Assembly (NCBI GenBank): GCA_964519995.1
Contig: CAZFLY010000006.1
Span: 1-64,000, forward strand
Origin: CAZFLY01 sp964519995
GTDB taxonomy: Bacteria > Planctomycetota > Phycisphaerae > Sedimentisphaerales > Anaerobacaceae
Reading direction: 5' to 3'
DNA length: 64,000 nt
Positions within the stretch are counted from its first letter, which is position 1. Each line of letters begins with the position of its first letter. Both the position numbers and the translations under genes were made by a program. This document shows positions 25,555 to 34,028 of this stretch, in pieces. Under the pieces are notes generated by a model, which saw only the letters and a list, made by a program, of their open reading frames with translations, had not been told where the DNA came from and did no database searches.

Positions 25555-27399
25555 CTACTCGACCAGAACGCGAATGTGGGCCTCTACTGACGCAGCTAAG
25601 CCGTCAAGACTATATCCACCTTCAAGAACGGATACAAGCCTGCCGTCGCAGCATTCTTCCGCGATTATCTTGACAATCTGTGTCATCTGCGCAAAACCTC
25701 TCTCAGTGACATTCATACCGCCGAGCGGATCATCTATATGCGCATCAAACCCAGCAGAGATCAAGACAAACTCAGGACAAAACGCAAGAGCCGCAGGTTT
25801 GAGTTGCTCCTGGAACGCCCGCATATAATCCGAGTCCGTAGAGCCTGCCGGCAGGGGCACGTTAATATTGTGGCTGAGACCTTTTCCGACACCCCTTTCT
25901 GCAACACTTCCACTGCCTGGGTAGAAAGGATACCTATGAACGCTAAAGTATAGCACGTTAGGATCATCGTAGAATTCCGCCTGGGTTCCATTTCCATGAT
26001 GCACATCCCAATCAACGATCAGCACCTTCGCAAGGTTGTACTTGCCTTGAATGTACCGGGCTGCAATAGCAACATTGTTGAAGATGCAAAAGCCCATCGC
26101 TTGGTCTTCCAGTGCGTGGTGACCAGGTGGACGAACCGCGCAGAATGCGTTTGTGATTTTCGCGTCCATGATGGCATCAACAGCACACAACACCCCACCT
26201 GCGGCCGAGAGAGCCGCCTCATAGGATTTAGAAGATATAGGGACATCAGGCGAGTCTAAATATCCCTCGCTCTGTTCACAACTCTTCTTGGCTCGCTCAA
26301 TGTACCCACGTGAGTGAATGGTTGTGAGCCATTCCAAAGGGATTGGCATAGCTTTAAGCGGATACAATTTAGAATACAGTCCCTGCGATTTGAGTCTATC
26401 GACTATAGCCGATAGCCTTTCTGGTCTTTCCGGGAAACCTTGAGGAGCTTTGTGCTCCAAAAAGATATCGTCGTACAGAAATCCTGTCTTCGGCTTTCTC
26501 TCTATTGGCTGGTTTTCATGTGTCTTTTCTCTGGCAGCGGTATTGGAGAGTCCGGCTCTGACGCAGCGAAAGCCGATGGCGTCGTTTGCCAGACATGTAT
26601 CATCGATAGAAGGATCGCTTGACCGGTAAGATGACCGACAGGCATCTGCGCTGCTATTCCATGCGCCGCCTCGAACAACCCTTTCACGTCCATGATTGGG
26701 GCCTCTTGGATCCCGCTGAGGGCTTTGTTCGTAATAGCCCTGCGAGTAGAAATCGTTGCACCATTCTGCAACATTGCCATGCATGTCATACAAACCCCAC
26801 GAGTTGGACTTTTTTTGACCAACCGGATGAGTTCTTCCCAACGAGTTGCCAACAAACCATGCATAAATTTTGAGTTTGCGTGCATCGTTGTTAAAGCTAT
26901 ACGTTGTTCGTGTTCCCGCCCGACATGCGTACTCCCACTCTGCCTCCGTCGGCAGCCTGTATCCGTTTGCATCGAAGTCGCAACGCCAAGTTTCTTCATC
27001 ATAGCACGGCTCAAAACCCTCGGCACGAGACCTCTCGTTACAGTATAGAGCTGCATCTGTCCAGTTTATCTGCTCCAAGGGGTGGTTTGGACCCTTGAAG
27101 TGCGATGGATCAGGCAATTGGAATTTCTTGAACTGCTCTTGAGTCACTTCGTATCTGTCCATCAAAAAAGGGCTAACCCAAACTTTGTGCACCGGTAACT
27201 CGTCTTTCGCTCCGGCGTTACTTCCCATTTCAAACCAGCCTGCTGGAATTGCTATCATTTCAATCCCACTTTCAGTCACAACAACGTGAGGCGCACTATA
27301 CACCTGCTTGGTCCGACGACAGCCGACGGTCAAAAGCAATATCATCAGACACAACACACACACCGTCAGTCTCGCAAGTCTTGTGCATACCTGTAACAT
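25555..27399 (-). CDS. lipoprotein fusing a SUMF1/FGE-like domain to a histone-deacetylase-fold domain
   Basis: One uninterrupted 614-aa frame. A lipoprotein signal peptide ends in 'LLTVGC' (Cys 27). A SUMF1-type domain (about 45-285) shows 'MIAIPAGWFEMGSN', 'YRLPTEAEWEYACRAGT', 'WGLYDMHGNVAEWCNDFY' and 'RVVRGGAWNSSADACRSSYR'. It lacks the first catalytic Cys of true formylglycine-generating enzymes, so that activity is unlikely. A class II HDAC-like domain (about 300-614) is complete: 'RPPGHHALEDQAMGFC', 'LIVDWDVHHGNGTQ', 'LISAGFDAHIDDPLGG', 'SVLEGGYSLDG', with zinc ligands and catalytic His pair. An envelope-located amide deacetylase is implied. Neighbours are an O-acyltransferase pair downstream. 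Confidence 0.85.
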   Translation of the reverse strand: MLQVCTRLARLTVCVLCLMILLLTVGCRRTKQVYSAPHVVVTESGIEMIAIPAGWFEMGSNAGAKDELPVHKVWVSPFLMDRYEVTQEQFKKFQLPDPSHFKGPNHPLEQINWTDAALYCNERSRAEGFEPCYDEETWRCDFDANGYRLPTEAEWEYACRAGTRTTYSFNNDARKLKIYAWFVGNSLGRTHPVGQKKSNSWGLYDMHGNVAEWCNDFYSQGYYEQSPQRDPRGPNHGRERVVRGGAWNSSADACRSSYRSSDPSIDDTCLANDAIGFRCVRAGLSNTAAREKTHENQPIERKPKTGFLYDDIFLEHKAPQGFPERPERLSAIVDRLKSQGLYSKLYPLKAMPIPLEWLTTIHSRGYIERAKKSCEQSEGYLDSPDVPISSKSYEAALSAAGGVLCAVDAIMDAKITNAFCAVRPPGHHALEDQAMGFCIFNNVAIAARYIQGKYNLAKVLIVDWDVHHGNGTQAEFYDDPNVLYFSVHRYPFYPGSGSVAERGVGKGLSHNINVPLPAGSTDSDYMRAFQEQLKPAALAFCPEFVLISAGFDAHIDDPLGGMNVTERGFAQMTQIVKIIAEECCDGRLVSVLEGGYSLDGLAASVEAHIRVLVE

Positions 27400-27446
27400 G
27401 CTTAAGTAAAAATTATCCCAAGCTTCTCAACGACGATACGAAATCA

Positions 27447-28514
27447 TTAACGACCATGTTTGGCATCAAGGCTCGAAGTAGGTATCGGGACCCAGTCCGG
27501 CTCTTTATTGTGCTTACCGTCCGCTGTCACTTGAACCCAATTACCCGATAAATCGCCTACGCAGATGTTCCAGCCTTCCGCTTCGCCGCCGACCTGCTGT
27601 CTTCCTTCAAATGGACCATAGCTAAAAGTGATGTAACACCCATCCGGCGAAAAATCAACATGATAGACCTTATATTCATGAGCGCACTTAACAACTTGGC
27701 GGATATTGGTGACCCTGGGCTCGCTTGAATTCAGGTCAATATTACCAATGCAAAGATTCCAGTCAGTCTCACCCCATGCTATCATCGTGCCATCGGGACT
27801 AAAGTCCGGTCTGCACCCTTTAACTCCCCACTTTTTCAGATCAAACACCCTTGTGCCGTAGGCATCAAAAGCCAATATAGCGTCACTAAAAAGCATACCG
27901 CCATGTACGGCACAAGCAAACCACCTGCCATACGGCGACCAACAAATGGCATAAATGTGATGTAAACTTGTATTTGGGTGTTGCCTGTGCAGGCCTGTTT
28001 GAAGATCATAAATTAAAAGCTCAGAGGTAGCATATTCTCTGGTACTATAGCGCTCGTACTCACCCTTTAGATAAGCAATGCTCTTACTATCAAAGCTCCA
28101 GCAGGGCTGCCGAGCATTCTCGGCCACCTTGATACGTCCCGTGCCGTCAGTATTCATATAGTAGACGCTCCGCACCTTGATTCTTCCTATGCCTTCATCA
28201 ACAACAAAGCAAATCTTAGTGCCGTCGGGCGAAACATGGGGATACATTTCATCCAACTCAGCAGTATTGGTCAGATTTACCTGCTCAGAGCCGTCAGCGT
28301 TCATCAGGTAAAGCTCCCAGTTCTTTCTGCCACCGGTGATGCGGTATGTTTCGTACACGATTTTGAAAGGAATCTCTCGCAAATCCAGCTTCGACCGAGG
28401 TGATGGAGCAGAAAGTCTTGACTCAGCTCTATTTTGCAAAGGCGCGGAGCTAACAAGACTATTTATGGCAGGCCGGCTCAATATCACAAAAAATAGAATG
28501 ACTGCTCTTAACAC
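27447..28514 (-). CDS. exported WD40/TolB-like beta-propeller protein
   Basis: A 355-aa exported protein with a signal peptide ('AVILFFVILSRPAI') and repeated PD40/TolB blades: 'WELYLMNADGSEQVNLTN', 'YPHVSPDGTKICFVVD', 'YYMNTDGTGRI', 'CWSPYGRWFACAV', 'DFSPDGTMIAWG', 'DFSPDGCYITFSYG'. Such propellers usually bind proteins or glycans in the periplasm. It is the first gene of the minus-strand cluster with the HDAC fusion (47 bp gap), MBOAT and SGNH genes. Confidence 0.8.
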   Translation of the reverse strand: MLRAVILFFVILSRPAINSLVSSAPLQNRAESRLSAPSPRSKLDLREIPFKIVYETYRITGGRKNWELYLMNADGSEQVNLTNTAELDEMYPHVSPDGTKICFVVDEGIGRIKVRSVYYMNTDGTGRIKVAENARQPCWSFDSKSIAYLKGEYERYSTREYATSELLIYDLQTGLHRQHPNTSLHHIYAICWSPYGRWFACAVHGGMLFSDAILAFDAYGTRVFDLKKWGVKGCRPDFSPDGTMIAWGETDWNLCIGNIDLNSSEPRVTNIRQVVKCAHEYKVYHVDFSPDGCYITFSYGPFEGRQQVGGEAEGWNICVGDLSGNWVQVTADGKHNKEPDWVPIPTSSLDAKHGR

Positions 28515-28713
28515 AAAGGTTGAACTCCAACCTAATTCTTATAAAGCATGGAAACTATTGCCCTACTTCACCAGCTCAATAAATTCGCCACCAACTTGCA
28601 GCCATACAGTTCATCATACACAAACTGGTTAATAACAACAAGCCTGCCCGACATGACGAACTTAAAAACAGCTACTATTGCCAGAAAATCAATAAGCACC
28701 GCCCGTAAACTAC

Positions 28714-28742
28714 TTGCAAAGTCAATCTATCCGTTGTAAAGT
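28714..28742 (+). promoter_or_regulatory. original tRNA-Lys promoter, now separated from the intact tRNA
   Basis: TTGCAA (28714-28719), 17 bp, TAAAGT (28737-28742) lies 16 bp upstream of the truncated tRNA at 28759. After integration it reads through the 5' tRNA half into the element towards the tape-measure gene. The upstream gap 28515-28713 otherwise shows only short unsupported ORFs. Confidence 0.4.
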
Positions 28743-28758
28743 AGCTTGATGTTCTACA

Positions 28759-28800
28759 GGGAGTGTAGCTCAGGCGGCAGAGCAACGGCCTTTTAAGCCG
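28759..28800 (+). pseudogene. 5' half of tRNA-Lys(UUU) = attL repeat
   Basis: 42 bp identical to positions 44452-44493, covering the acceptor 5' strand, D arm and the whole anticodon arm of tRNA-Lys. The identity stops at 28801, and the T arm and 3' acceptor strand are missing. This is the chromosomal 5' half left behind by integration of the element 28801-44493. Confidence 0.9.
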
Positions 28801-28910
28801 ATTTGTCATTTCCTAAGTTTTTTATCCACAATCCTTTATGCTTGTCAAATAAACACTTATAAGACCACCCGAAAATCAGCCGAAGGTCAAACGAAGATAA
28901 AACGAACATT

Positions 28911-28932
28911 CTTGGCGCGCGCTTGGCACGCG
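28911..28932 (+). repeat. left tandem 11-bp repeats, putative integrase arm sites
   Basis: CTTGGCGCGCG (28911-28921) is followed directly by CTTGGCACGCG (28922-28932). The same unit appears twice in tandem at 44357-44378 near the other end, in the same orientation. Their distance from the repeat cores (about 110 and 75 bp) is as expected for arm-type sites of a tyrosine recombinase. Confidence 0.6.
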
Positions 28933-28982
28933 CTTACTGGTTTTGAGCTGGTAAGGCCGGTCCAAAATAAGGAGACTTAACG

Positions 28983-31343
28983 ATGCCTCAAACACGAGTG
29001 GGTTTACTATTACAGGTTCACGACAAAGCCTCACGTCAAATGCGTGGTTTCAACAACGTTTTAGGTAGCAGCACGCGGCATCTGCGCGCCTTTGCAGGTG
29101 GTATTGTGGCGGTAGCCGGTATAGGCGGAATTGGCTACATGCTAAAAAAGACTATGGAAAGTATCGATGCCACCGCAAAGCTTTCCGACCGGATAGGAAT
29201 GGCGACCGAGAATATAATCGGCTTGCAATATGGCGCCAAAATTATGGGTGTCGAGCAGGAGACACTAAATAAATCTTTAGAGCAGTTTTCCAAGCGATTG
29301 GGTGAAGTGCGAATGGGAGTGGGTGAGGCGAGATACGCCCTGGATGAGTTCGGTCTTTCTGCAGATGAGCTGGCAAGCAAAACACCGGAACAAGCACTTG
29401 CTATAATCGCCGATAAAATGAGCCAATTGGAAAACCAGGTGGATAAAACAGCAGCAGCGACAAAACTGTTTGGTCGATCTGGAATTTCATTGGTGAATTT
29501 GCTTCAACAGGGAAGTGTTGGTATTGAAAAATTTCAAAAGGAGGCTGAAAAATTACGTCTTACTTACAGCCGGTTTGATGCAGCCCAGGTTGAAGCGGCC
29601 AACGATGCACTAGCTAGAATGCGTTTTGTTTTTCAGGGATTGTTCCAGCGGATTGTGATTCAATTGTCGCCATATATTACTACATTGGCTGAATCTTTTG
29701 TTGATGCGGCCACCAAAGGCGGAGGGATGGGTTCGAAAGTTACAAGTGCAATGGAAGCTATTGCACAATCGGCGGTACAGGTTGAGCTTTCATTGACACG
29801 TGTCCGGCTGGAATTTTCATCTTTTAGATTAGGAGCGCTCGAAGCCGAACGCGAGATGCTCACATTTCTTGATAAATGGAATAAGGCACTAAGCTTTGAG
29901 TTTCCGTTTGATAAGCTTACAAACTGGATCAAAGAAAAATATCCCGAATACGAGATGAGTAAGCTATTGCCGATGGCCCAAAAGTATAACGATTTACTTT
30001 CCGGCAAGGCCTTCGTTAAAGGATTTTTACCTGAAGAACTTCAACCTCAACAACTAATACGAGATCTTGATGAAGCGATAATCCAGGCAACCGAAAAGCA
30101 GGATATGTTATTACAGGCATATTTAGATACTTTCCAAAGAATTTTGGAGATTCAGATAAAGTTTAATAATATACGAGCAGAATCACTTGAGAAACCGGCT
30201 TTTGAAACCGGTATATCCGCGGAAGATTTGGCTTTTACTGAAGCCGAATTGCCGATGGATTTACTCAAAAAATGGGATGCAGAGCGTGCCAAGCAAATTA
30301 AATCAATTCAAATGACAACTTCTGCCATTGAAAAGGAGGCCCGGGCCACTGAGCTTGTCGTTCAGGGCCAGGCCAAATCGGCTGATGCGGCGAAGTTCAT
30401 GCTCGATGTCTGGTCAACTTATGGAGAAAAGACTCAGGAAGCAACTGCTGCAATCGAACGTCACCAGGCGGCCATTGATAGATTGGCCCTGGCAAATAAC
30501 GAATTACAAAAGATCGAGAATAAACAAAAAGCGGTCCAAACACTTGAGGAGGTAAATGCCAAGCTCGATGCCGAATACAACCTGATAGGCCGAATCGGCC
30601 AGGCCTGGGAACATGCGGAGGCACGAGCTCAGGCGGCGGCTGCTGCGGTTGAAAGTTATGGATTAGGGACCGCCAAAGCTGCGGCGGAAATTGAGAAGAT
30701 CGATAAGAAGATCGAGCGAAACAGGATTGCCGAAAATTGGCAGCAGATGACCCAGACGATGACTTCATCATTTTCTGAGGTAATTAGAACCGCCATGTTC
30801 GACTTTGAGAGACTTGGCGAAGTGGTTGAGTCGGTGATTCAGTCTATTATTATAAAGATTATTGAGCTTCAATTTATCAATCCTGTCTCGGAATCCATTA
30901 GCGCCGGAATAACCCAAATGTTTAATACAAGTGGATTTTCATCTAAGGCCACGCTCGCCCCTGCCGTAGGGCCGATCAGGACGTTTTATGGTCACGGTGG
31001 CGGCATAGCCGGCGAAAGTGCTGCATCTATTGAGCGGTTAGTGCCGAGTTTGGCTTTTGTAGGAGCACCTCGTTATCATGCAGGTCTGCTACCTGGCGAA
31101 GTACCGGCGATCCTGCAAGAAGGCGAAGGTGTATTTACACCAGATCAAATGGCCCGACTGGCGCCGGTTGGTAGCGCTGAGCGGACGGTTATGCCTAACA
31201 TAACAGTCGTCAATGAATCAGGAGTGCCTTTGAAAATTGATACAGGTAACAGCTTTTTTGATGTTAAAGATATGATCATAGCTTTGGTACAGCAAAATAT
31301 TAACCAAGGCGGTGAACTGTATGACGCCTTAAAACGAAAGTGA
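28983..31343 (+). CDS. phage tail tape-measure protein
   Basis: A 786-aa protein with tape-measure architecture. The N-terminus has the 'VHDKASRQMRGFNNVLGSSTRHLRAFAGG' helix, then the minor-tail/tape-measure domain 'LSDRIGMATENIIGLQYGAKIMGVEQETLNKSLEQFSKRLG'. Long helical, Ala- and Glu-rich regions follow. A lambda-like C-terminus has 'EVIRTAMFDFERLGEVVESVIQ', 'YHAGLLPGEVPAILQEGEGVFTPDQMARLAP'. Tape measures set tail length and form part of the DNA-ejection channel. It has a strong AAGGAGA ribosome-binding site. It is the first gene after attL and the only virion gene recognised in the element. Confidence 0.85.
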   Translation: MPQTRVGLLLQVHDKASRQMRGFNNVLGSSTRHLRAFAGGIVAVAGIGGIGYMLKKTMESIDATAKLSDRIGMATENIIGLQYGAKIMGVEQETLNKSLEQFSKRLGEVRMGVGEARYALDEFGLSADELASKTPEQALAIIADKMSQLENQVDKTAAATKLFGRSGISLVNLLQQGSVGIEKFQKEAEKLRLTYSRFDAAQVEAANDALARMRFVFQGLFQRIVIQLSPYITTLAESFVDAATKGGGMGSKVTSAMEAIAQSAVQVELSLTRVRLEFSSFRLGALEAEREMLTFLDKWNKALSFEFPFDKLTNWIKEKYPEYEMSKLLPMAQKYNDLLSGKAFVKGFLPEELQPQQLIRDLDEAIIQATEKQDMLLQAYLDTFQRILEIQIKFNNIRAESLEKPAFETGISAEDLAFTEAELPMDLLKKWDAERAKQIKSIQMTTSAIEKEARATELVVQGQAKSADAAKFMLDVWSTYGEKTQEATAAIERHQAAIDRLALANNELQKIENKQKAVQTLEEVNAKLDAEYNLIGRIGQAWEHAEARAQAAAAAVESYGLGTAKAAAEIEKIDKKIERNRIAENWQQMTQTMTSSFSEVIRTAMFDFERLGEVVESVIQSIIIKIIELQFINPVSESISAGITQMFNTSGFSSKATLAPAVGPIRTFYGHGGGIAGESAASIERLVPSLAFVGAPRYHAGLLPGEVPAILQEGEGVFTPDQMARLAPVGSAERTVMPNITVVNESGVPLKIDTGNSFFDVKDMIIALVQQNINQGGELYDALKRK

Positions 31344-31348
31344 GCCTA

Positions 31349-31597
31349 ATGAATCACGCAACCTTGAAATTGCCGAACGCTCTTGAACCTTTAATAATCA
31401 ATGTATGGAATCGGACATCCTGTGGCCCAATAAGTGTCATTCAAAGAAAACAAGCGAGATTCGTTGATGGACGATGGATTGTTGATATCTATCTTTGTGA
31501 TTGGGATGCCCATCTGCGTGTGGTTAAGGCCGGGGATAACGGTTCCTCTGATGAAATTGAATCACAGGATTTTGGACCTCAACGGCCAGGGGCATAA
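31349..31597 (+). CDS. small hypothetical protein after tape-measure gene
   Basis: An 82-aa soluble protein starting MNHATLKLPNALEPLIINVW, which I do not recognise. The open frame extends to a GTG (31340) overlapping the tape-measure stop. I chose ATG 31349, preceded by AAGTGAG. Tryptophan-rich strands suggest a small beta-fold. A clear terminator follows at 31644, so it closes the tape-measure transcription unit and may work with that protein. Confidence 0.6.
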   Translation: MNHATLKLPNALEPLIINVWNRTSCGPISVIQRKQARFVDGRWIVDIYLCDWDAHLRVVKAGDNGSSDEIESQDFGPQRPGA

Positions 31598-31643
31598 GTC
31601 TCCCTATGGCAACTCGAATGTTTAGTTTCCTTATTTTGTGAAT

Positions 31644-31674
31644 AGGGCAGGCTGAAAGGCTTGCCCTGTTTTTT
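31644..31674 (+). terminator. rho-independent terminator of the tape-measure unit
   Basis: A 9-bp stem (31644-31652 with 31659-31667, one G-T pair), a 6-nt loop TGAAAG, then GTTTTTT. It separates the tape-measure unit from the toxin-antitoxin unit. Confidence 0.85.
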
Positions 31675-31806
31675 CCCCTATGAAGCGCCGGGGGGTAAGA
31701 CCTTAGCTTAGTTGCCCAGGATCGATGCTCCTGTAGGTTGCTACTGGCTTTATTTGAGATTCTACGAGATATCGTAAGAAATTTATGAAATTTTAAGAGA
31801 TTTTTC

Positions 31807-31837
31807 TTGAACTGTTATCGCATATTTGCGATATTAT
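31807..31837 (+). promoter_or_regulatory. toxin-antitoxin promoter with palindromic operator
   Basis: TATCGCA-TATT-TGCGATA (31816-31833) is a perfect inverted repeat lying between a TTGAAC -35-like box (31807) and an AT-rich -10 region (TATTAT, 31832-31837). The spacing of 19 bp is long. It fits an operator bound by the antitoxin encoded at 32239. Confidence 0.55.
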
Positions 31838-31864
31838 ATAAGGGTTATCAATGTGAGGGAATGG

Positions 31865-32236
31865 ATGCCAGAAACTGAAGTTGTAATATATCAAGAACAA
31901 CCAGGCGAAGTGCCATTATTATGCTGGCTTGATGGCTTGCCTGTAAAAGTCCGTGATAAGTGTATTGACAAAGTAGAGCGACTTGAGGAGAGAGGATACG
32001 ATCTTAGAAGACCAAATTGTGATTATTTAGACCAAGGAATCTATGAATTGAGGGCAAGGCAAGGAAAAGTTCGTTATCGAATACTATATGCTTTTATAGG
32101 GGAAAATGCAGCACTTCTGTCACATGGATGCACAAAAAAGAAAGCTGTGCCGAAAAGGGAGATCAATAAAGCACTAATGAATCTACACAAGTATACTGAG
32201 AACCCAAAGGCTCATACGTATATAGGAGAGTTGTAA
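31865..32236 (+). CDS. higB: RelE/HigB-type (Gp49-like, DUF891) toxin
   Basis: A 123-aa toxin of the phage-derived Gp49/HigB family, expected to cleave ribosome-bound mRNA. Family patterns are 'VRDKCIDKVERLEERGYDLRRP', 'YLDQGIYELRARQGKVRYRILYAF' and 'LLSHGCTKKKAVPKREINKAL'. I chose ATG 31865, preceded by GAGGGA; the open frame goes back to a TTG inside the operator, which is not credible. The antitoxin gene follows after 2 bp, the toxin-first order usual for higBA. Confidence 0.85.
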   Translation: MPETEVVIYQEQPGEVPLLCWLDGLPVKVRDKCIDKVERLEERGYDLRRPNCDYLDQGIYELRARQGKVRYRILYAFIGENAALLSHGCTKKKAVPKREINKALMNLHKYTENPKAHTYIGEL

Positions 32237-32238
32237 TC

Positions 32239-32571
32239 ATGGTAAAGAAGAAAAAAGGGAACACAAGCAGCGCCGTGAGAATTTTGCATAAGCGATATAT
32301 CAAAGATGACCCTAAACGGCTTAAGTCTCTCAAAATAGAAAGAGAGAAGGCTGATATTGCAGAGCAGATTTACGATCTTAGGACTCAAGCAGGCTTATCT
32401 CAGAAGCAACTTGCTGAGAAGATTGGTACTACACAATCGGTCATTAGCCGCTTGGAAGATGCTGATTATAACGGGCACAGTATTCAGATGCTGGAGCGCA
32501 TTGCTGATGCGTTGCACTATAGAGTCGAGATTCGTCTTGTTCCTGAAACCGCAAACTACGCTTACGTATAA
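32239..32571 (+). CDS. higA: XRE-family HTH antitoxin (HigA-like)
   Basis: A 110-aa antitoxin. The HTH is 'IYDLRTQAGLSQKQLAEKIGTTQSVISRLE' (about residues 47-75), typical Cro/CI fold, with 'LERIADALHYRVEIRL' after it. The basic N-terminus probably contacts the toxin. It has ribosome-binding site AGGAGAG and follows the toxin by 2 bp. It likely autorepresses through the palindrome at 31816-31833. Confidence 0.88.
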   Translation: MVKKKKGNTSSAVRILHKRYIKDDPKRLKSLKIEREKADIAEQIYDLRTQAGLSQKQLAEKIGTTQSVISRLEDADYNGHSIQMLERIADALHYRVEIRLVPETANYAYV

Positions 32572-32744
32572 TTCAAGAGTAAAACCTCTCGTGTAAGTTC
32601 TATTGTCAATTCATTTTGTTTGATAGACTGAGTATCCTAAATCAGCCATTTTTTTTGAAATTTACCTTGCAATCCCCAGCGTATCGATGATAATAGGGGC
32701 ATGAAATCCAACGGATCAAGTCTGTTAAACAATCCTAAATTCAT

Positions 32745-32814
32745 GGCCAGGGTTAGTCTATCCGTAAGGACGACTACGCCCCGTTGGAGCGTCATAAACC
32801 CTGGCCGCTTTTTT
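32745..32814 (+). ncRNA. predicted three-way-junction RNA ending in a T-tract
   Basis: A perfect 10-bp closing stem (32745-32754 with 32797-32806) encloses two hairpins. The first has AGTC/GACT plus TCC/GGA capped by GTAA, a GNRA tetraloop. The second has ACGC/GCGT plus CC/GG. GCTTTTTT follows. It sits 16 bp before the gene at 32831. It could be a terminator, an attenuator or a stable RNA. A 13-bp direct repeat (ATGAAATCCAACG) lies on both sides, at 32701-32713 and 32831-32843. Confidence 0.5.
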
Positions 32815-32830
32815 ATGAAAGGTGATAGCC

Positions 32831-33319
32831 ATGAAATCCAACGAAACCATAAATCAAACACAATGGACGGAGAGTGAGAAGAAACTGGCGGAGAAACACG
32901 GAGTAGAGGCCAAGATGGTTCGCTTAGTAGGCGAGCTAATTGCGGATCATCTCAAGCGGATTGTGGATCAGCAACTACGACCCTTAGAATTGTTGAAGCA
33001 CGCCTACGACTATGATCAAGAGCAACGAAGCCATGATGCGCTATCTGAGGAAAAACTGAGCTTAGAGGACCAGTCAGAGGAGATATTGAAACAATGGTTT
33101 CTGGCTCGTAGTCTTGAGACAAAGTTAGCCGTTTTGATTATACGAATCCTTGAAACAGAGGATTACGGCACATGTCCCCTTGTCGATCAGATTGTTGGCC
33201 AATATGAGGAACAAGTTAGTAAGATTCTAAAAGAGCCGTCAGCTGACTTGTCACCGGAACTTCAAATTATTGTGGGGATGCTATCGCAGCTTGTAATTTG
33301 GCAAAAGCATTATAGATGA
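32831..33319 (+). CDS. hypothetical helical protein of phage-like element
   Basis: A 162-aa acidic, all-helical, soluble protein starting MKSNETINQTQWTESEKKLA. I do not recognise a family. ATG 32831 has AAAGG 8 bp upstream. The first 13 bases repeat a sequence 130 bp upstream that would also encode a MKSN start. It overlaps the following frame by 4 bp if that one starts at 33316. It opens the block of small genes between the toxin-antitoxin pair and the recombination genes. Confidence 0.6.
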   Translation: MKSNETINQTQWTESEKKLAEKHGVEAKMVRLVGELIADHLKRIVDQQLRPLELLKHAYDYDQEQRSHDALSEEKLSLEDQSEEILKQWFLARSLETKLAVLIIRILETEDYGTCPLVDQIVGQYEEQVSKILKEPSADLSPELQIIVGMLSQLVIWQKHYR

Positions 33320-33336
33320 GAAAGGGTGGTGAACTA

Positions 33337-33897
33337 ATGAAAACTCAGGTTGACAAAAAAGCGGTTCAGGACCTATTGAAAAAGGTCTTTTATACACCAC
33401 ATGGTGTGCATGATATCATGGAGATTTTGCATCGTATATTGCCTTTGATTGAGCAAGATGTGGACGAAGATACATTGGTGCGAGGTATTGTCAAAATCGA
33501 ACTTGAGATGGACCCTGATCAAAGCGAAACGAGGATTGCAGATGATGCTGTGTTTATAAGCCGATGTGTGCGTGAGCTTGACCATCACATAGATAAGCGT
33601 GCTGTTGTTGAGGCTGCGCTTGCAGAAATCTCTACTATTGAAAGTAAGGCTGAGCGACTAAAAGTTATGCAACAACAAGTCAGTGACATATTTTGCAAGC
33701 TGGATGATCGAACGAAGGCCATTCTTGAAATTAGAGCTGAGCTGGCAAGAGTGGACGGCGAGATCAATACAGATTATATGAACTGCCTCGATCAACTCGG
33801 TGAAGTATCTTTGGATGTATTGCAAGGTGAGCCGGACTTAAAACCACTGCTTGAAGCATACGGTATGGCTCGTACGATATTGACACAAAACGAGTGA
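33337..33897 (+). CDS. hypothetical helical protein of phage-like element
   Basis: A 186-aa, all-helical, acidic soluble protein, function unknown. I chose ATG 33337 because AAAGGGTGG lies 7 bp upstream; an ATG at 33316 overlapping the previous stop is also possible. The region 'AALAEISTIESKAERLKVMQQQVSDIFCKLDDRTKAILEIRAEL' is a likely coiled coil. The following gap to 34028 contains only a 21-codon ORF. Confidence 0.6.
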   Translation: MKTQVDKKAVQDLLKKVFYTPHGVHDIMEILHRILPLIEQDVDEDTLVRGIVKIELEMDPDQSETRIADDAVFISRCVRELDHHIDKRAVVEAALAEISTIESKAERLKVMQQQVSDIFCKLDDRTKAILEIRAELARVDGEINTDYMNCLDQLGEVSLDVLQGEPDLKPLLEAYGMARTILTQNE

Positions 33898-34028
33898 TTC
33901 TGGATAGAATATGTCTACTGGACTTTGGGTCGGAAGTGGCGATTTGGCTGTTGGTGAGTCAAAAAGATATTTATAGAAGTCTCTGTGAGGCACGGTCCGA
34001 AGCCAGTGAGTAGTAAGGTAGCCCAGTT

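Noticed and set aside
25555..27399. True formylglycine-generating enzyme activity
   Set aside because: The GGS-x-x-C position reads GGAWN, so the catalytic Cys pair is incomplete, and no sulfatase gene is nearby.
28548..28739. 63-codon open frame before the truncated tRNA
   Set aside because: No ribosome-binding site and no recognisable motif; it overlaps the tRNA promoter.
32745..32806. Hammerhead or other self-cleaving ribozyme
   Set aside because: The three-way junction is real in outline, but the CTGANGA and GAAA core of a hammerhead is missing from the junction strands.
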